Shown here piece by piece: positions 55,311 to 63,905 of a DNA stretch of 64,000 nt. The translations under genes were made by a program, and so were the position numbers. The DNA is taken from positions 1 through 64,000 of IMG/VR virus record IMGVR_UViG_3300050020_000030; one strand, given 5' to 3'. This stretch comes from a virus. The stretch's first letter is position 1. Each line of letters opens with the position of its first letter. The notes under the pieces were generated by a model. It had not been told where the DNA came from and made no database searches. It saw only the letters and a list, made by a program, of their open reading frames with translations.

Positions 55311-58126
55311 CGTAGTGGGCAGGCCCCTCCTTCACATTCCATCCCGTCAATCAAACCACCTTCTCCCACGTCTTCGAAGTCAATAGGCTTGATTTTCTTG
55401 GATAGCTTCTCGTACTGTTCCCTCGTGATTGCTTCCTTCGGTGCCTGAACAAATCCGTGATCGCTGGCGCAAAGAAAGCTAATAGACTTGATGTACTGAA
55501 GATTCTCCGCGAGCCAAATCTTCAGCTTAGGGATATCTTCCCGCTTGTAATACACGGTAACAGATACGGCTTGATCCGACCAATGCTTCTGAGCGAACTT
55601 CAGAACATCAAGCTGCTTCCATGTATCCCAGTCTTCGTCTGCTACGGGGAACCCGTCCGGAGCCTTCTGATAGAAGTCTACAACCATCGTATTCGGGTTA
55701 ACCTCCCCAAAGTTGTTCTGAGGCTCCATGTAGTGCCCCGCTGCCCGGAGTTTAGGAATCAGGGGGTCACTTGAGCCGAACCTAACTCTCTGGATCATGT
55801 ACCGGCTATATGCTGCGTGTATCCCCTCGTACCCCATACAGTCAAGAACCTTGCTCATAGTTCCGCTTGGCTTGACCAACGTAGTTCTCTTACTGAGTGG
55901 AATTCCTAGTTCCGCGCTATACTTTCGGTCCTCGTCCTGAACTGCCTCGTAAACCCTGTCTAGTGTACTTGCATTAAAAAGAGGCGAAGCCAGACACCCG
56001 GTAATGCCGATACCCGTCCTGCGGTTCCTCTTAATAACCTCATCGGACAGCTTGTGGTGGTACTTCTCCATAGTAACCCGCTTGGTGTACCTCTGCATTA
56101 GGCGGGCGATTTTTTCAAACTCTTCTTCTGAGTCTACATTCGGGAGAGGGATTTCCGCCAGATTACAGCTTTCCCCATTCTCTAGTTGCGATTCAACACA
56201 CTGCCCAGTAACTACCCCCTCGAAGCATCCTGTGCCATTTTTGGGGTCTGTAAAACAGTAGACCTTCTCGGCAAACCCGGAGTCTTCTACAGATACTACA
56301 GTTACAAATCTTCCTGCATTTCTTTGGGGAGAGAACCCTTCCAGAGGTAGCCTCTCACAGTGTAGTCCGATGCTTACTAATTCCTGCATTTCCTGAGAGC
56401 CAACTAGTAGTCTCCAAGAGTCTTGACAGTCAAAAAGCCTAGTTCCTCCCCGTCCATTGGGCATCAGCCTCTTCCCCGCGAGATTAGCTAGAGTAACCTT
56501 TGTATTTACTCCCAGAGTTGTTAACATCTTTTGGGTGTCAAGAAGAAAAGTTTTATCGACAGAGCATACTTGGGTACCCCCCTCTTTTAGAAGAGTTCCG
56601 TCTCCATCCAACAAACCCGCAAACCAGTTCAGTCGAGAATCTACGTCCCAAACAGTATCTGGGACAAAGGACTTCTTTAGCTTCTGGTAGGTGGGTATTA
56701 CCGTGGCTCTTTCTTGAGATTCTTTATATTCTTTTGCCTCTGCCTGAAGACGGGAAATGCACATAAACTTCGGTCTGTACACATAGAAGTACTTGTAGTC
56801 ATCCATCCCCTCTGCCGAGAGAAAACCCTGTGTATACGCAAAATCATAGTTATACTTTCCGGGAACTATGGGCATATCAAACTTAGCTAAAGGAGTTCCT
56901 ATCGCCAAATCTTTTGCTTTAACTTTTTTTGTCGCCCCGGTATACCCAATAGCAGTTACGAATTCATGGTAGAGGGTGCATGTAAGACTTTGACCAGAAG
57001 AAAGGATAACTTTTACGAGAGGCTGGTTTCCCCCTGTAATCCCCGGACGTACTTTGGAGAATTCAATGCCATTCCAAACTTCTACTTCCTGTCCGATAAG
57101 AGAGTCAATTCTCCGGTACCCCTCTGAGGTAAGAATCTCCGTGTATCCCGGAACGCAAGGATTAAACCCAATCGCCGCGTCGGGTTTCAGTTCTCCCATA
57201 CGCCCGTACTTCTGGGCGTTCTTGATGTTGATAATCCCAAAAGGCTCTCCCTGCTCATAGGTCTTCCAGAACAAGGGATGTAGGTCCTCTATGTCCTCAC
57301 ACACGATACTGTAGTTTGCATTGCTCCTGTGGGGAGGAATCTGCCCAAGGTCCCACCTCTTAGCCTTCAGATACTCCTTGTCCCAGCAGTCCCCTTGGAT
57401 TAGAATCGCGCTTCTGCGAACATTGCCGCTTACTACTAGTTGACCTGTTGCTGTAAGGATATCCGCCGCGTCTATCGGTCTCATATTCTTCCCTTCTCGG
57501 GAGACGAAGATAGCACATAGGTTTTTAACAAATTCAATTAGGGGAAGAGGCCCAGAGGCCGTCCCGCCAAACCCAATAATAGCTTCGTCCCTCCCCCGCA
57601 GACAGATAGTGGAGTAACTGAAACTCTTGCCCGTAACAAAGAAACTTTCAAGAATCCTGTGGAAAAATTCTCCCCACCCTTCTCTACTATCCGGAATAAT
57701 AAAGTCTGCGTCCTTGGTGGGCTTGTGGATAATCACAATACCCTTCTTCACCTTCGGGAGTTTACTGGTGTATTTATGTTCCACACTCATCCCGACCCCT
57801 CCCCCCAGCATGAGGAGGTCGAGAGCGATTACAAAGTTGTACCAGTCTGCCGCTGTCAGGAACCAGCAGTTACAGCACGCGGCTCCGCCCACCTTCTGGT
57901 GGCTAGGTGCCCCCGAGAACCAATACCCCCGTCCTGCGGGACCCCCTTTTCGTTCCTGCCCAATCCTGATAAGCTCTTTGATCTCACTTTCCGGTACGTT
58001 CTTTCCTTTAACATTTCCCATTACGGAACGCTCTACGGTCTGATCCCAGTTCTCTAGGACTCCGGAGTCCTTGCGGGCGTAAGTTCGGCGGTAGACCACA
58101 CGAGCCAAATTGCTCCAATCTTTCAA
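55307..58126 (-). CDS. nrdJ: adenosylcobalamin-dependent (class II) ribonucleotide reductase with intein
   Basis: 939 residues before splicing, about 620 after. The start (YRRTYARKD, ENWDQTVERS) and LMLGGGVGMSVE resemble monomeric NrdJ (RTPR type), which reduces ribonucleoside triphosphates using a cobalamin-generated thiyl radical. CCNCWFL near residue 84 holds one redox cysteine and ESCNL near 654 its partner. The catalytic N-P-C-x-E motif is split: NP at 322-323 and CVE at 643-645, joined only after the intein (324-642) leaves. The end CEGGACPLR holds the C-terminal relay cysteine pair. It supplies dNTPs for phage replication without oxygen dependence. Confidence 0.92.
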   Translation of the reverse strand: MKDWSNLARVVYRRTYARKDSGVLENWDQTVERSVMGNVKGKNVPESEIKELIRIGQERKGGPAGRGYWFSGAPSHQKVGGAACCNCWFLTAADWYNFVIALDLLMLGGGVGMSVEHKYTSKLPKVKKGIVIIHKPTKDADFIIPDSREGWGEFFHRILESFFVTGKSFSYSTICLRGRDEAIIGFGGTASGPLPLIEFVKNLCAIFVSREGKNMRPIDAADILTATGQLVVSGNVRRSAILIQGDCWDKEYLKAKRWDLGQIPPHRSNANYSIVCEDIEDLHPLFWKTYEQGEPFGIINIKNAQKYGRMGELKPDAAIGFNPCVPGYTEILTSEGYRRIDSLIGQEVEVWNGIEFSKVRPGITGGNQPLVKVILSSGQSLTCTLYHEFVTAIGYTGATKKVKAKDLAIGTPLAKFDMPIVPGKYNYDFAYTQGFLSAEGMDDYKYFYVYRPKFMCISRLQAEAKEYKESQERATVIPTYQKLKKSFVPDTVWDVDSRLNWFAGLLDGDGTLLKEGGTQVCSVDKTFLLDTQKMLTTLGVNTKVTLANLAGKRLMPNGRGGTRLFDCQDSWRLLVGSQEMQELVSIGLHCERLPLEGFSPQRNAGRFVTVVSVEDSGFAEKVYCFTDPKNGTGCFEGVVTGQCVESQLENGESCNLAEIPLPNVDSEEEFEKIARLMQRYTKRVTMEKYHHKLSDEVIKRNRRTGIGITGCLASPLFNASTLDRVYEAVQDEDRKYSAELGIPLSKRTTLVKPSGTMSKVLDCMGYEGIHAAYSRYMIQRVRFGSSDPLIPKLRAAGHYMEPQNNFGEVNPNTMVVDFYQKAPDGFPVADEDWDTWKQLDVLKFAQKHWSDQAVSVTVYYKREDIPKLKIWLAENLQYIKSISFLCASDHGFVQAPKEAITREQYEKLSKKIKPIDFEDVGEGGLIDGMECEGGACPLR
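56201..57157 (-). other. intein with LAGLIDADG endonuclease inside NrdJ
   Basis: 319 residues (324-642 of the precursor). Block A starts CVPGYTEILTSEGYRRIDSL with nucleophilic C324. Block B has LTCTLYHEF (residues 381-389), where an H-E pair replaces the usual TxxH spacing. The central endonuclease has FAGLLDGDG (near residue 502). Block F/G is KVYCFTDPKNGTGCFEGVVTGQ followed by Cys 643. The usual His-Asn end is Gly-Gln here; glutamine-ending inteins are known and can splice. The +1 residue is the thiyl-radical cysteine of the enzyme. Confidence 0.9.
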
Positions 58127-58127
58127 T

Positions 58128-58487
58128 TTACTTAATCTCCTTGATACTTATATTTCGTCGGGCGGCTACCATCGCTATGGCGGTGGACTCAATTGCACAC
58201 TCTACGTGTGGGTTAAATTTTCCGGTATGCGGAGTACAGTAAAAGAATCGTAAATGAAGTAGCTCGTGAACTACCGTGACTTCCAGATCATGAACAGCCG
58301 TATGAGTTTCGTCCATGAACTCCGGGTCCAAGACTTCCATCAAGACTGTATTCTGCATAGGCTTAATAGTAGAGCACCCATAGCTAGCGGGGTCTTGTGT
58401 TATTACCGGGGTGATAGCCCAATCTGTTAATCGGAGAGCTTTCTGCCAGTAATGGGTGTGTGCTTTTACTTCCGAGATCAGGCTAAT
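58128..58487 (-). CDS. phage zinc metallopeptidase-like protein, probable ATT start
   Basis: 119 residues if started at ATT (58487-58485), which has GGAGG 6 bases upstream and overlaps the stop of the previous gene. No ATG, GTG or TTG lies between the upstream stop and the internal ATG at 58358, yet the extra 43 residues are clearly coding-like: HYWQKALRLTDWAITPVI reads like the WQ-xxLxLxDWxI helix-strand common before such peptidases. VVHELLHLRFFY carries HExxH. CTG at 58481 is an alternative start. Resembles uncharacterised phage minigluzincin-like peptidases. Confidence 0.65.
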   Translation of the reverse strand: MSLISEVKAHTHYWQKALRLTDWAITPVITQDPASYGCSTIKPMQNTVLMEVLDPEFMDETHTAVHDLEVTVVHELLHLRFFYCTPHTGKFNPHVECAIESTAIAMVAARRNISIKEIK

Positions 58488-58686
58488 TTTGGGCCTCCGC
58501 TCTTCGATTCCAGCCTGTAGACACTTTTAGGGGGTCCCAGTGGCCCATCTCGGCAGGGCACTCAGTACAGCGTATTGAGTAAATAAAGGAGCCACCTATT
58601 CCTTCTTGGGAGGTGAGGTCTGTGGTATTCCATATTTTACTACTTCCACAAAAAGGGCAAGGTTTAATACCCGGTGTATATGCCAT
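58483..58686 (-). CDS. Lar-like restriction-alleviation zinc-ribbon protein
   Basis: 67 residues. IKPCPFCGSSKIW at the start, IRCTECPAEMG in the middle and STGWNRRAE at the end are the three conserved parts of the Lar family (Rac prophage), named for relieving type I restriction. The four cysteines bind zinc. Overlaps neighbours by one to five bases. The defence role is by family, not shown here. Confidence 0.75.
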   Translation of the reverse strand: MAYTPGIKPCPFCGSSKIWNTTDLTSQEGIGGSFIYSIRCTECPAEMGHWDPLKVSTGWNRRAEAQN

Positions 58687-59258
58687 TAGTTGTTTGCCTC
58701 CCCCTGTAAGTAGTTAAGTAACGCCCCCGCTTGGGCTTCAAGCAGCTTTGTCTGACCTTTCTTTACCGTCAGAAAGTAGTCAGCCTCAATATCGTGTGTC
58801 CCTGTTTCCGAGATATGGTTAGGGTCCCTATCTTGACTAATGTAGGAAATCCCGTCCTTGACCAAAGCTGTTACCCGGACAATAGCCGAAGTCCCTGTAG
58901 GACCTACGCAATATTGCTCCTGAATAAAGGTAGCTTCATTAGGAAACCGCACGTTTGGAATAATCGCCACGTCCCAGAAAGTATTCTCAAGGTCTTCCTC
59001 AAGGAGTTCAACCCAATGATCTACGTTCTCCGCACGGCGGGACATTCCCCTTTCGACCAGTAAGGATACATTGTCCTTGAGGTCTTCTCGTGTAGCCGAC
59101 TTAGGAACTAGCCCGTCACTTTTCAGATCGGCTAGAACGTAGTCAGACAACTCAAAAATCTTGGCCGTAAGACCTTTAGCTTCAGCGGCCTTGAGAATTC
59201 CAAGGGCCACCATAGACTTCCCACTTTTTGCGCGGCCAGTTATCCCCAGCAAAATCAT
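58686..59258 (-). CDS. deoxynucleoside monophosphate kinase-like P-loop protein
   Basis: 190 residues. GITGRAKSGKSMVA (residues 5-18) is the P-loop; FELSDYVLADL, a lid-like helix region with RRAENVDHWVELL, and VAIIPNVRFPNEATF near residue 97 are the pattern of phage dNMP kinases (T4 gp1-like), where VRFPNE is well conserved. It feeds dNDP synthesis next to the reductase gene. Substrate range cannot be read from sequence. Confidence 0.8.
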   Translation of the reverse strand: MILLGITGRAKSGKSMVALGILKAAEAKGLTAKIFELSDYVLADLKSDGLVPKSATREDLKDNVSLLVERGMSRRAENVDHWVELLEEDLENTFWDVAIIPNVRFPNEATFIQEQYCVGPTGTSAIVRVTALVKDGISYISQDRDPNHISETGTHDIEADYFLTVKKGQTKLLEAQAGALLNYLQGEANN

Positions 59259-59704
59259 TGAATTTCCTTTCCGGTTTCCGAAAATTCTTTAAACCTAACT
59301 TTGTAGTCCTTGAGGTCATCGAAGTAGGGGTAAGTATAGGTCACGTAGGGTGCTTGCCACCCCCACGTCCACTTTTCGCTTTGAACCTGATCGACCGCCT
59401 CATTAACGATATTAGAGCCTGTGATAGTCCCGCCAGACTCGACACTGGCCCCCTCAGTATCCTTTACCGCGTCTTTGGTTATTCCTGTAAACACAGTACC
59501 AACCTCGTTGATACTAATTATATCATAGAACTGGTAAGGACCGTCTTGACCGACAGCTTCGGCATAGTCTTCTGCAAGTTCATTTGCTTCTCGAAGGCTA
59601 TTGGCTAGGATTTGGACTTCTTCCTCATCTTGGCTATCTTGGTCGGCTGACTTGTACTTTCGGATTGTAACGTCGTAGAGGGTGCTGAAATTTGGCTCGG
59701 ACAT
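59255..59704 (-). CDS. hypothetical protein
   Basis: 149 residues, acidic. A ferredoxin-like start (LYDVTIRKYKS) with an acidic helix and a tryptophan-rich centre (SEKWTWGWQAPYV). No family recognised. Overlaps the kinase gene by 4 bases and the preceding gene by 100 bases. Confidence 0.55.
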   Translation of the reverse strand: MSEPNFSTLYDVTIRKYKSADQDSQDEEEVQILANSLREANELAEDYAEAVGQDGPYQFYDIISINEVGTVFTGITKDAVKDTEGASVESGGTITGSNIVNEAVDQVQSEKWTWGWQAPYVTYTYPYFDDLKDYKVRFKEFSETGKEIQ

Positions 59705-59955
59705 GTTTTGGTCTCCAGTTTGACTACTGATTCTATTCTAACACAGTCTCTTCCCTGTGTCAAGTCCAGCCAAGAATTTAATCCAGACTTTGCCTGTTCT
59801 AGCGAGTCTGCCGGAAAGTATACTTCGGCCAAAAGCCGCCCTTTCTTGGTACCATCCGGTTGCTCGGTAAGAGCGCGGTAAAGGTACTTAAACTGAGCGG
59901 CTTGAGGGGTTATCTTAAGATAGAATTCCGGGGTCACTCCTGATTCCCAAGGCAT
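59605..59955 (-). CDS. hypothetical protein, long overlap with the next gene
   Basis: 116 residues. The start (TPEFYLKITPQAAQFKYLYRAL) and EVYFPADSLEQAKSGLNSWL look like a small alpha/beta domain similar in plan to its two neighbours (LYDVTIRKY..., IYEVTINA...). The last 35 residues overlap 59255-59704 and are serine/threonine/lysine-rich, as expected from out-of-frame sequence. Confidence 0.5.
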   Translation of the reverse strand: MPWESGVTPEFYLKITPQAAQFKYLYRALTEQPDGTKKGRLLAEVYFPADSLEQAKSGLNSWLDLTQGRDCVRIESVVKLETKTCPSQISAPSTTLQSESTSQPTKIAKMRKKSKS

Positions 59956-60197
59956 ACTTCGCGGTCGCAGTTTGGGTCTGGTTCTTCCGGATCGGGGTCA
60001 GCTTCTGAGGACCAAACAAAGTCAATCTCGTAGATCGCCTTGATGTCGTAGTCCTCCTCATCAAACCCGTAGTCTTCCAGAGCGACCTCATGGGCTGTTG
60101 ATACCGCGTGTTCAAAACAACACGCACTCACAACGAAGGTTGCATCTTCTTCGTCAGCATTGATAGTTACTTCATAAATCTTGTTCAGATTGAGCAT
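59934..60197 (-). CDS. hypothetical acidic protein
   Basis: 87 residues from ATG 60197 (GGGGAG upstream). IYEVTINADEEDATFVV then a helix and a very acidic tail (EADPDPEEPDPNCD). Highly acidic proteins can mimic DNA, but nothing specific is seen. Overlaps its neighbours slightly. Confidence 0.5.
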   Translation of the reverse strand: MLNLNKIYEVTINADEEDATFVVSACCFEHAVSTAHEVALEDYGFDEEDYDIKAIYEIDFVWSSEADPDPEEPDPNCDREVCLGNQE

Positions 60198-60724
60198 TAC
60201 CAAGTCTCCCCTGTATGTTTTTGAACCTGTGATTTAATGTCTTCTAGTGAAATTGGCGTGTAGCCAAGAGTCTCAACGCACACTGAAAAATATTTGTCCC
60301 CCACCAGCCACTGATCCTTCTGGTGGGAATGTCCGTGAACGCAGGCGTGATTTTTCCCAAGGCTGTTTGGGTGGATAGGTATGTGTGTAAAGATCATCCT
60401 ATCCAGTAAGCGGCTAGAATAGATAGCCTCGAAGTACGGAGTGTACAACTGGACTTTCCCCCGGTCGTGGTTTCCGAGGATTAGGCGACCGTGGCCGTTC
60501 ATCCTTTTTAAAAACTGAAGTCCGGAGTCCTTCATTGAAACGTCTCCAAGACAGTACCATTTATCTTGCGGACGGACCACGGAGTTGTGCCTATCGACCA
60601 TGTACTCGTCCATCTCCTCTACCGATCCGAAGTCTCGCATAGGGGAGCCGTCGGCCCGCTTGAACGAAAAGATCGTCGCTGCGTGGCTGAAATGGTGGTC
60701 GCTACTCACAAAAACATTTGGCAC
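60197..60724 (-). CDS. calcineurin-like metallophosphoesterase
   Basis: 175 residues. Motifs in order: SSDHHFSH (residues 7-14), CLGDVSM (near 58), LILGNHDRG (near 81), FTHIPIHP (near 111) and VHGHSHQ (near 129). All metal ligands of the family are present. This compact type is frequent in phages and is thought to act on cyclic nucleotides, phosphodiesters or nucleotides. It ends 2 bases after the larger esterase gene. Confidence 0.85.
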   Translation of the reverse strand: MPNVFVSSDHHFSHAATIFSFKRADGSPMRDFGSVEEMDEYMVDRHNSVVRPQDKWYCLGDVSMKDSGLQFLKRMNGHGRLILGNHDRGKVQLYTPYFEAIYSSRLLDRMIFTHIPIHPNSLGKNHACVHGHSHQKDQWLVGDKYFSVCVETLGYTPISLEDIKSQVQKHTGETW

Positions 60725-60725
60725 G

Positions 60726-61877
60726 TTAGTCCTTTTCCGTATGGAATACTATTGAGATAAGTCCTTCTTCCCTGTCCCAGACATAGGCTTCCGCACTGCG
60801 CTTGTTGCCTACGAAGGCATTCTGGGCGTGCCAATCATCCGCTGCACATAATGCTGGGAGTACTCGAACTCGAACGCCGTGCTGCTCGTCTAGCTGGGTC
60901 TTATGAGTATGCCCTGTATGGCATTCCCGATGAGTAGTCTCTCCGAACATGCGTGGCTCCTCTGTTGCCATGACCAGCGGGTAGTCCGACTTCTTACCTT
61001 TATCACCGTGGGTAAAACACAACATCACCTTACCGTGCTGGTGATACTTCCTAGCCCGTGGTCGGTTGTCAATAGTAATCTTATCGTCATTCATGAAGAA
61101 CATCTCGACGCTATCTGCGAGATGCCAGCTACTAAGCTGATCGTGGTTTCCATAAACCGGAATAACCTTTACCGGGGCGAGTTGTTTAAGCCGTTGTATA
61201 GCCTTGATGGTCATAGTCCGAGCTACAGCAAAGGTCTTATGGTACCGAGCGTCAGAACTCACGTAGGTTCCTGCGGTTGTGCGGCCCTCGATGTCATCTG
61301 AATTGAGCAGGTCATTGCCTAAAATATAGATTACCTGATCGAACTTATATCCGGATACCCTGTCGATGAGAGTTTCGAGAGAGCGGTTGAAGGTGGCTTC
61401 CGCAATCTTCACATCGTAGTTCGGCCCACCAGTCTCCGTTCCCCAGGCGAGCTTGCCAATATGTAAATCTGGCGTATTTATTTCCAACATAAGTCCAGAG
61501 GGCTTACGCGGCCTCTCTCGGAGGAGTTCCTGGGGCCACGGAAACTCTATGGCCAGTTTCTTGAGGCTCTCAATCTCCTTCCTGATATTCTCGACTTCTA
61601 CTTTCTTCTTCAAGAACGCCTTGACTTGGAACAAAGGCTCCGTCTTGACCTTAGCGTTGTCCCCTTTACCAACCTTGATTCCCACTTCCCATTTATTAAC
61701 TTGGAATTTTTCCACGGCCCACACAGACTCGTCCACCTTGCAGTAATCGAGGAGTTGGGGGAGAGTATGAATCCTAGTCTTAGGGAGCGAGATAGCCCAC
61801 GTATCCCCAGTAATTTCACTGGTCTCCACTGGACCCTTGCCAACAACATCTTCAGTTTTCAAGCTTTGCCACCTCAA
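60726..61877 (-). CDS. metallophosphoesterase with N-terminal coiled-coil
   Basis: 383 residues. Residues about 90-115 form a coiled-coil (EVENIRKEIESLKKLAI). The phosphoesterase follows: INTPDLHIGK, YILGNDLLNSDD, VIPVYGNHDQ, LCFTHGDKGKK and CHTGHTHKTQ, with the GDxxN replaced by GNDLLN. Such proteins are found in phage replication modules and annotated as DNA repair exonuclease-like. Role in DNA processing is inference. Confidence 0.8.
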   Translation of the reverse strand: MRWQSLKTEDVVGKGPVETSEITGDTWAISLPKTRIHTLPQLLDYCKVDESVWAVEKFQVNKWEVGIKVGKGDNAKVKTEPLFQVKAFLKKKVEVENIRKEIESLKKLAIEFPWPQELLRERPRKPSGLMLEINTPDLHIGKLAWGTETGGPNYDVKIAEATFNRSLETLIDRVSGYKFDQVIYILGNDLLNSDDIEGRTTAGTYVSSDARYHKTFAVARTMTIKAIQRLKQLAPVKVIPVYGNHDQLSSWHLADSVEMFFMNDDKITIDNRPRARKYHQHGKVMLCFTHGDKGKKSDYPLVMATEEPRMFGETTHRECHTGHTHKTQLDEQHGVRVRVLPALCAADDWHAQNAFVGNKRSAEAYVWDREEGLISIVFHTEKD

Positions 61878-62121
61878 AAAGTTTCTTGTGTTTCTTCTTA
61901 AATTCTTTTATTACGGATTTCGCTCCGTAGTATTCTACTCCCCGGAATTCTACGCACCATCCGTTAAGTAGCGGGGAGGTCTGAACATCCCAACAAGGTA
62001 CAGAAGTTTCTCTACTCAGGTCTTCGCTCCTATACATTTCTGGCGCATTTACTTCCAGATAAGTAATGACCTTTTGGATGTGGTCCGGAAAAGGCTGGCT
62101 AAGAATCTCATCAATCTTCAT
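61852..62121 (-). CDS. small winged-helix-like protein
   Basis: 89 residues from ATG 62121. Homologous in plan to the gene upstream (62111-62350): KIxxIL..., a helix IxxVITYLE, YRSEDLSRETSV recognition part, then VEFRGVEYYGAKSVIKEF. Two tandem paralogues with a helix-turn-helix character. Possibly DNA-binding regulators of the minus-strand operon. Confidence 0.55.
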   Translation of the reverse strand: MKIDEILSQPFPDHIQKVITYLEVNAPEMYRSEDLSRETSVPCWDVQTSPLLNGWCVEFRGVEYYGAKSVIKEFKKKHKKLFEVAKLEN

Positions 62122-62350
62122 TTTGCTGGTCCTCAAACGCAGTAATCGCAGAACTTGACCCGAAATAATTTTTGCCTTGGAAGTTAGTCCTGAACGCTCG
62201 AAGAGTGCTAGAACTCTTGATGGTGCTCTCAGCTACCCCAAACCGTTCAAACAACTCCTGCACTGTGTACACCTCGTCGTCCGGGGAGGTCTCCAAAAAA
62301 GAGATGATACTCTTGATACTCCCACCCTTAATCACGTCTGATACTTTCAT
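62111..62350 (-). CDS. small winged-helix-like protein, tandem paralogue
   Basis: 79 residues from ATG 62350 (GGAGGAAG upstream). KVSDVIKGG, a helix IKSIISFLE, YTVQELFERFGVAESTI (a helix-turn-helix) and NFQGKNYFGSSSAITAF. The last block matches the downstream gene (FRGVEYYGAKSVI). Likely DNA-binding. Confidence 0.6.
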   Translation of the reverse strand: MKVSDVIKGGSIKSIISFLETSPDDEVYTVQELFERFGVAESTIKSSSTLRAFRTNFQGKNYFGSSSAITAFEDQQNED

Positions 62351-62511
62351 TCTTCCTCCAAGGGTTCGAAGCTCACAATATTCGCCACTAGGGTAGTTGG
62401 AAGACCTTCTTCGAGGGCCTCCGCAATCCACAGTTCTATATCGTCCCCTTCAGCTTCTAGGGAATAGTCAGTCACTTCAAGAGTGAGCGCGTACACGCGA
62501 GGGGCGGGCAT
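62347..62511 (-). CDS. small acidic protein
   Basis: 54 residues, ATG 62511 overlapping the preceding stop (TAATG) and its own stop overlapping the next ATG. Acidic (EGDDIELWIAEALEEG). No family recognised; the tight fit in the operon supports it. Confidence 0.55.
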   Translation of the reverse strand: MPAPRVYALTLEVTDYSLEAEGDDIELWIAEALEEGLPTTLVANIVSFEPLEEE

Positions 62512-63272
62512 TACTTGAACACCCCTGTTAGGAACCCGGCGATGAACCCAAGACCGAAACTCTTCAATGTGCTTTTCAAATTATGTGCCTTCAGTACTTT
62601 AATTTGAGCCGTACACTCTTTCTGCTGATCTACAATCTGAGTGTTAAGACCCTTATTAAGATTATCGCAAACCAACCCTTGACTTGTCAAGCCCAAAATT
62701 TGCTTATCATCATTAGACTTGATAAGTATATCGGAGGCTACCTGCTCCTTGAGGGCCGGAATCGTATCTAGGGTAGTCGTCACTCCAACACTTTGGTCGT
62801 GCGTAAGAGTGACCCCGTTAGGGTTAGACTGTATTCCCTGCTGATTCGTTAGCGCGTCGAGCCTTGCAGCGAGTTGATCGTTGTTAAGTCGTTGATCCGA
62901 AGCAGCTTGAGCCGCTGCTGCTTTGTAAGCGTTCGCTGCCTGTTGCGCAAGGGTAGCATTCTGGGCCTGTAGCTGGGCATTAGCCTGCACTGTTTGTATC
63001 TGTAGGGCTGCGTAGCTGGTTTGCAGAGCCTTATTAGACTCCTGCTGGTTGGCAAGAGTTTGCGCGGTAAGAGATTCCTCTGCCTTAACGGAGTTGTAAT
63101 GTCCGTCGATGAATTTATATCCGAGGAACAAAATGAGAAGCAAAACAAAAGTGGTCAGAATGAACTTCTCATGAATGATTAGCCAGCTAATGCCTCCCTT
63201 GATTTCCACCTGTGTCACGCCCGGAATCTCCTGAGCCTGTTCTTTTACCGTATCCAAAAATCCTGCTCCCAT
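62511..63272 (-). CDS. membrane-anchored coiled-coil protein, possible spanin
   Basis: 253 residues. A hydrophobic span at about 37-54 (FILTTFVLLLILFLGYKF), then a glutamine/alanine-rich coiled coil (QANAQLQAQNATLAQQAANA) and a final glycine-rich hydrophobic segment (LGFIAGFLTGVF). The layout resembles an i-spanin or a phage membrane scaffold; its place in the nucleotide/DNA module argues against a lysis role. Confidence 0.5.
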   Translation of the reverse strand: MGAGFLDTVKEQAQEIPGVTQVEIKGGISWLIIHEKFILTTFVLLLILFLGYKFIDGHYNSVKAEESLTAQTLANQQESNKALQTSYAALQIQTVQANAQLQAQNATLAQQAANAYKAAAAQAASDQRLNNDQLAARLDALTNQQGIQSNPNGVTLTHDQSVGVTTTLDTIPALKEQVASDILIKSNDDKQILGLTSQGLVCDNLNKGLNTQIVDQQKECTAQIKVLKAHNLKSTLKSFGLGFIAGFLTGVFK

Positions 63273-63766
63273 TACTCCCCCTCGAATCCGTTCCGGTAGT
63301 TTGATTCTCCCGCCAGAAACTTTTGATAATTCCTGATATACTTGGCCGCGTTTTCCAAATACTCTGGGTTATCTTGCCATTTTCTGAGTCCCGAATTAGC
63401 CAGCCAACTGAGTATACCTCTGACACTTAACCGCTTGAGTCGGGCCTTGACCTTGGCCCTAGAAACTGCTTTCAGCCTATCAAATTCTACGAACTTGAGT
63501 CTGCCAATCCCGGAATCCTGCCTGCCATATCCTTTCGGCCAAGAATACCAAACCCCTTGTCCCTTCTCGGATACGATCTTCCACCGCTCAATCTTATGGT
63601 CGTGGTCCACATGAAGACTTACCGTACCTGGGGGGTTACCTGTTATCGAGCACACCCCTCCATTCTTGCGAAGAGCGTCATTGTATTCTTTCTCCGAGAT
63701 CAGAAAGTTCCTGCGAAGGTACTTCTCCCTCTTGGATGCGGGGTTAATCGTTCTTGGCTTCCTCAT
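63272..63766 (-). CDS. endonuclease VII-like HNH protein
   Basis: 164 residues. YLRRNFLISEKEYNDALRKN, GGVCSITGNPPG and LHVDHDHKIERW follow the Endonuclease_VII plan with a DHDH catalytic site. One of the usual zinc cysteine pairs is replaced (CSITG), and the second pair is not visible, so the zinc site may be lost. May be the phage's DNA-branch resolvase or a homing-type enzyme. Confidence 0.65.
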   Translation of the reverse strand: MRKPRTINPASKREKYLRRNFLISEKEYNDALRKNGGVCSITGNPPGTVSLHVDHDHKIERWKIVSEKGQGVWYSWPKGYGRQDSGIGRLKFVEFDRLKAVSRAKVKARLKRLSVRGILSWLANSGLRKWQDNPEYLENAAKYIRNYQKFLAGESNYRNGFEGE

Positions 63767-63905
63767 TAGTCTCCTCGTGTAGTTTTTTCAGTGAAGGGTA
63801 GCGGGCGGATATCCTAACTATGTGAGAATGGCAGTTCGGGCACGTATCGGTCATTACCCCCTCAAAGAGTATCATACAGTAATCGCAGCGAATAGTCTCT
63901 ATCAT
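63744..63905 (-). CDS. small zinc-ribbon protein
   Basis: 53 residues. IRCDYCMILFEG and TCPNCHSHIV form a CxxC...CxxC ribbon. AAGGAAGG precedes the ATG. Overlaps the endonuclease start by 23 bases. Confidence 0.6.
   Translation of the reverse strand: MIETIRCDYCMILFEGVMTDTCPNCHSHIVRISARYPSLKKLHEETNEEAKND

Noticed and set aside
59605-59704. Frameshift between the two overlapping minus-strand genes
   Set aside because: Both have their own plausible start and domain, and the overlapping tail looks like ordinary out-of-frame sequence. A long overlap is simpler.
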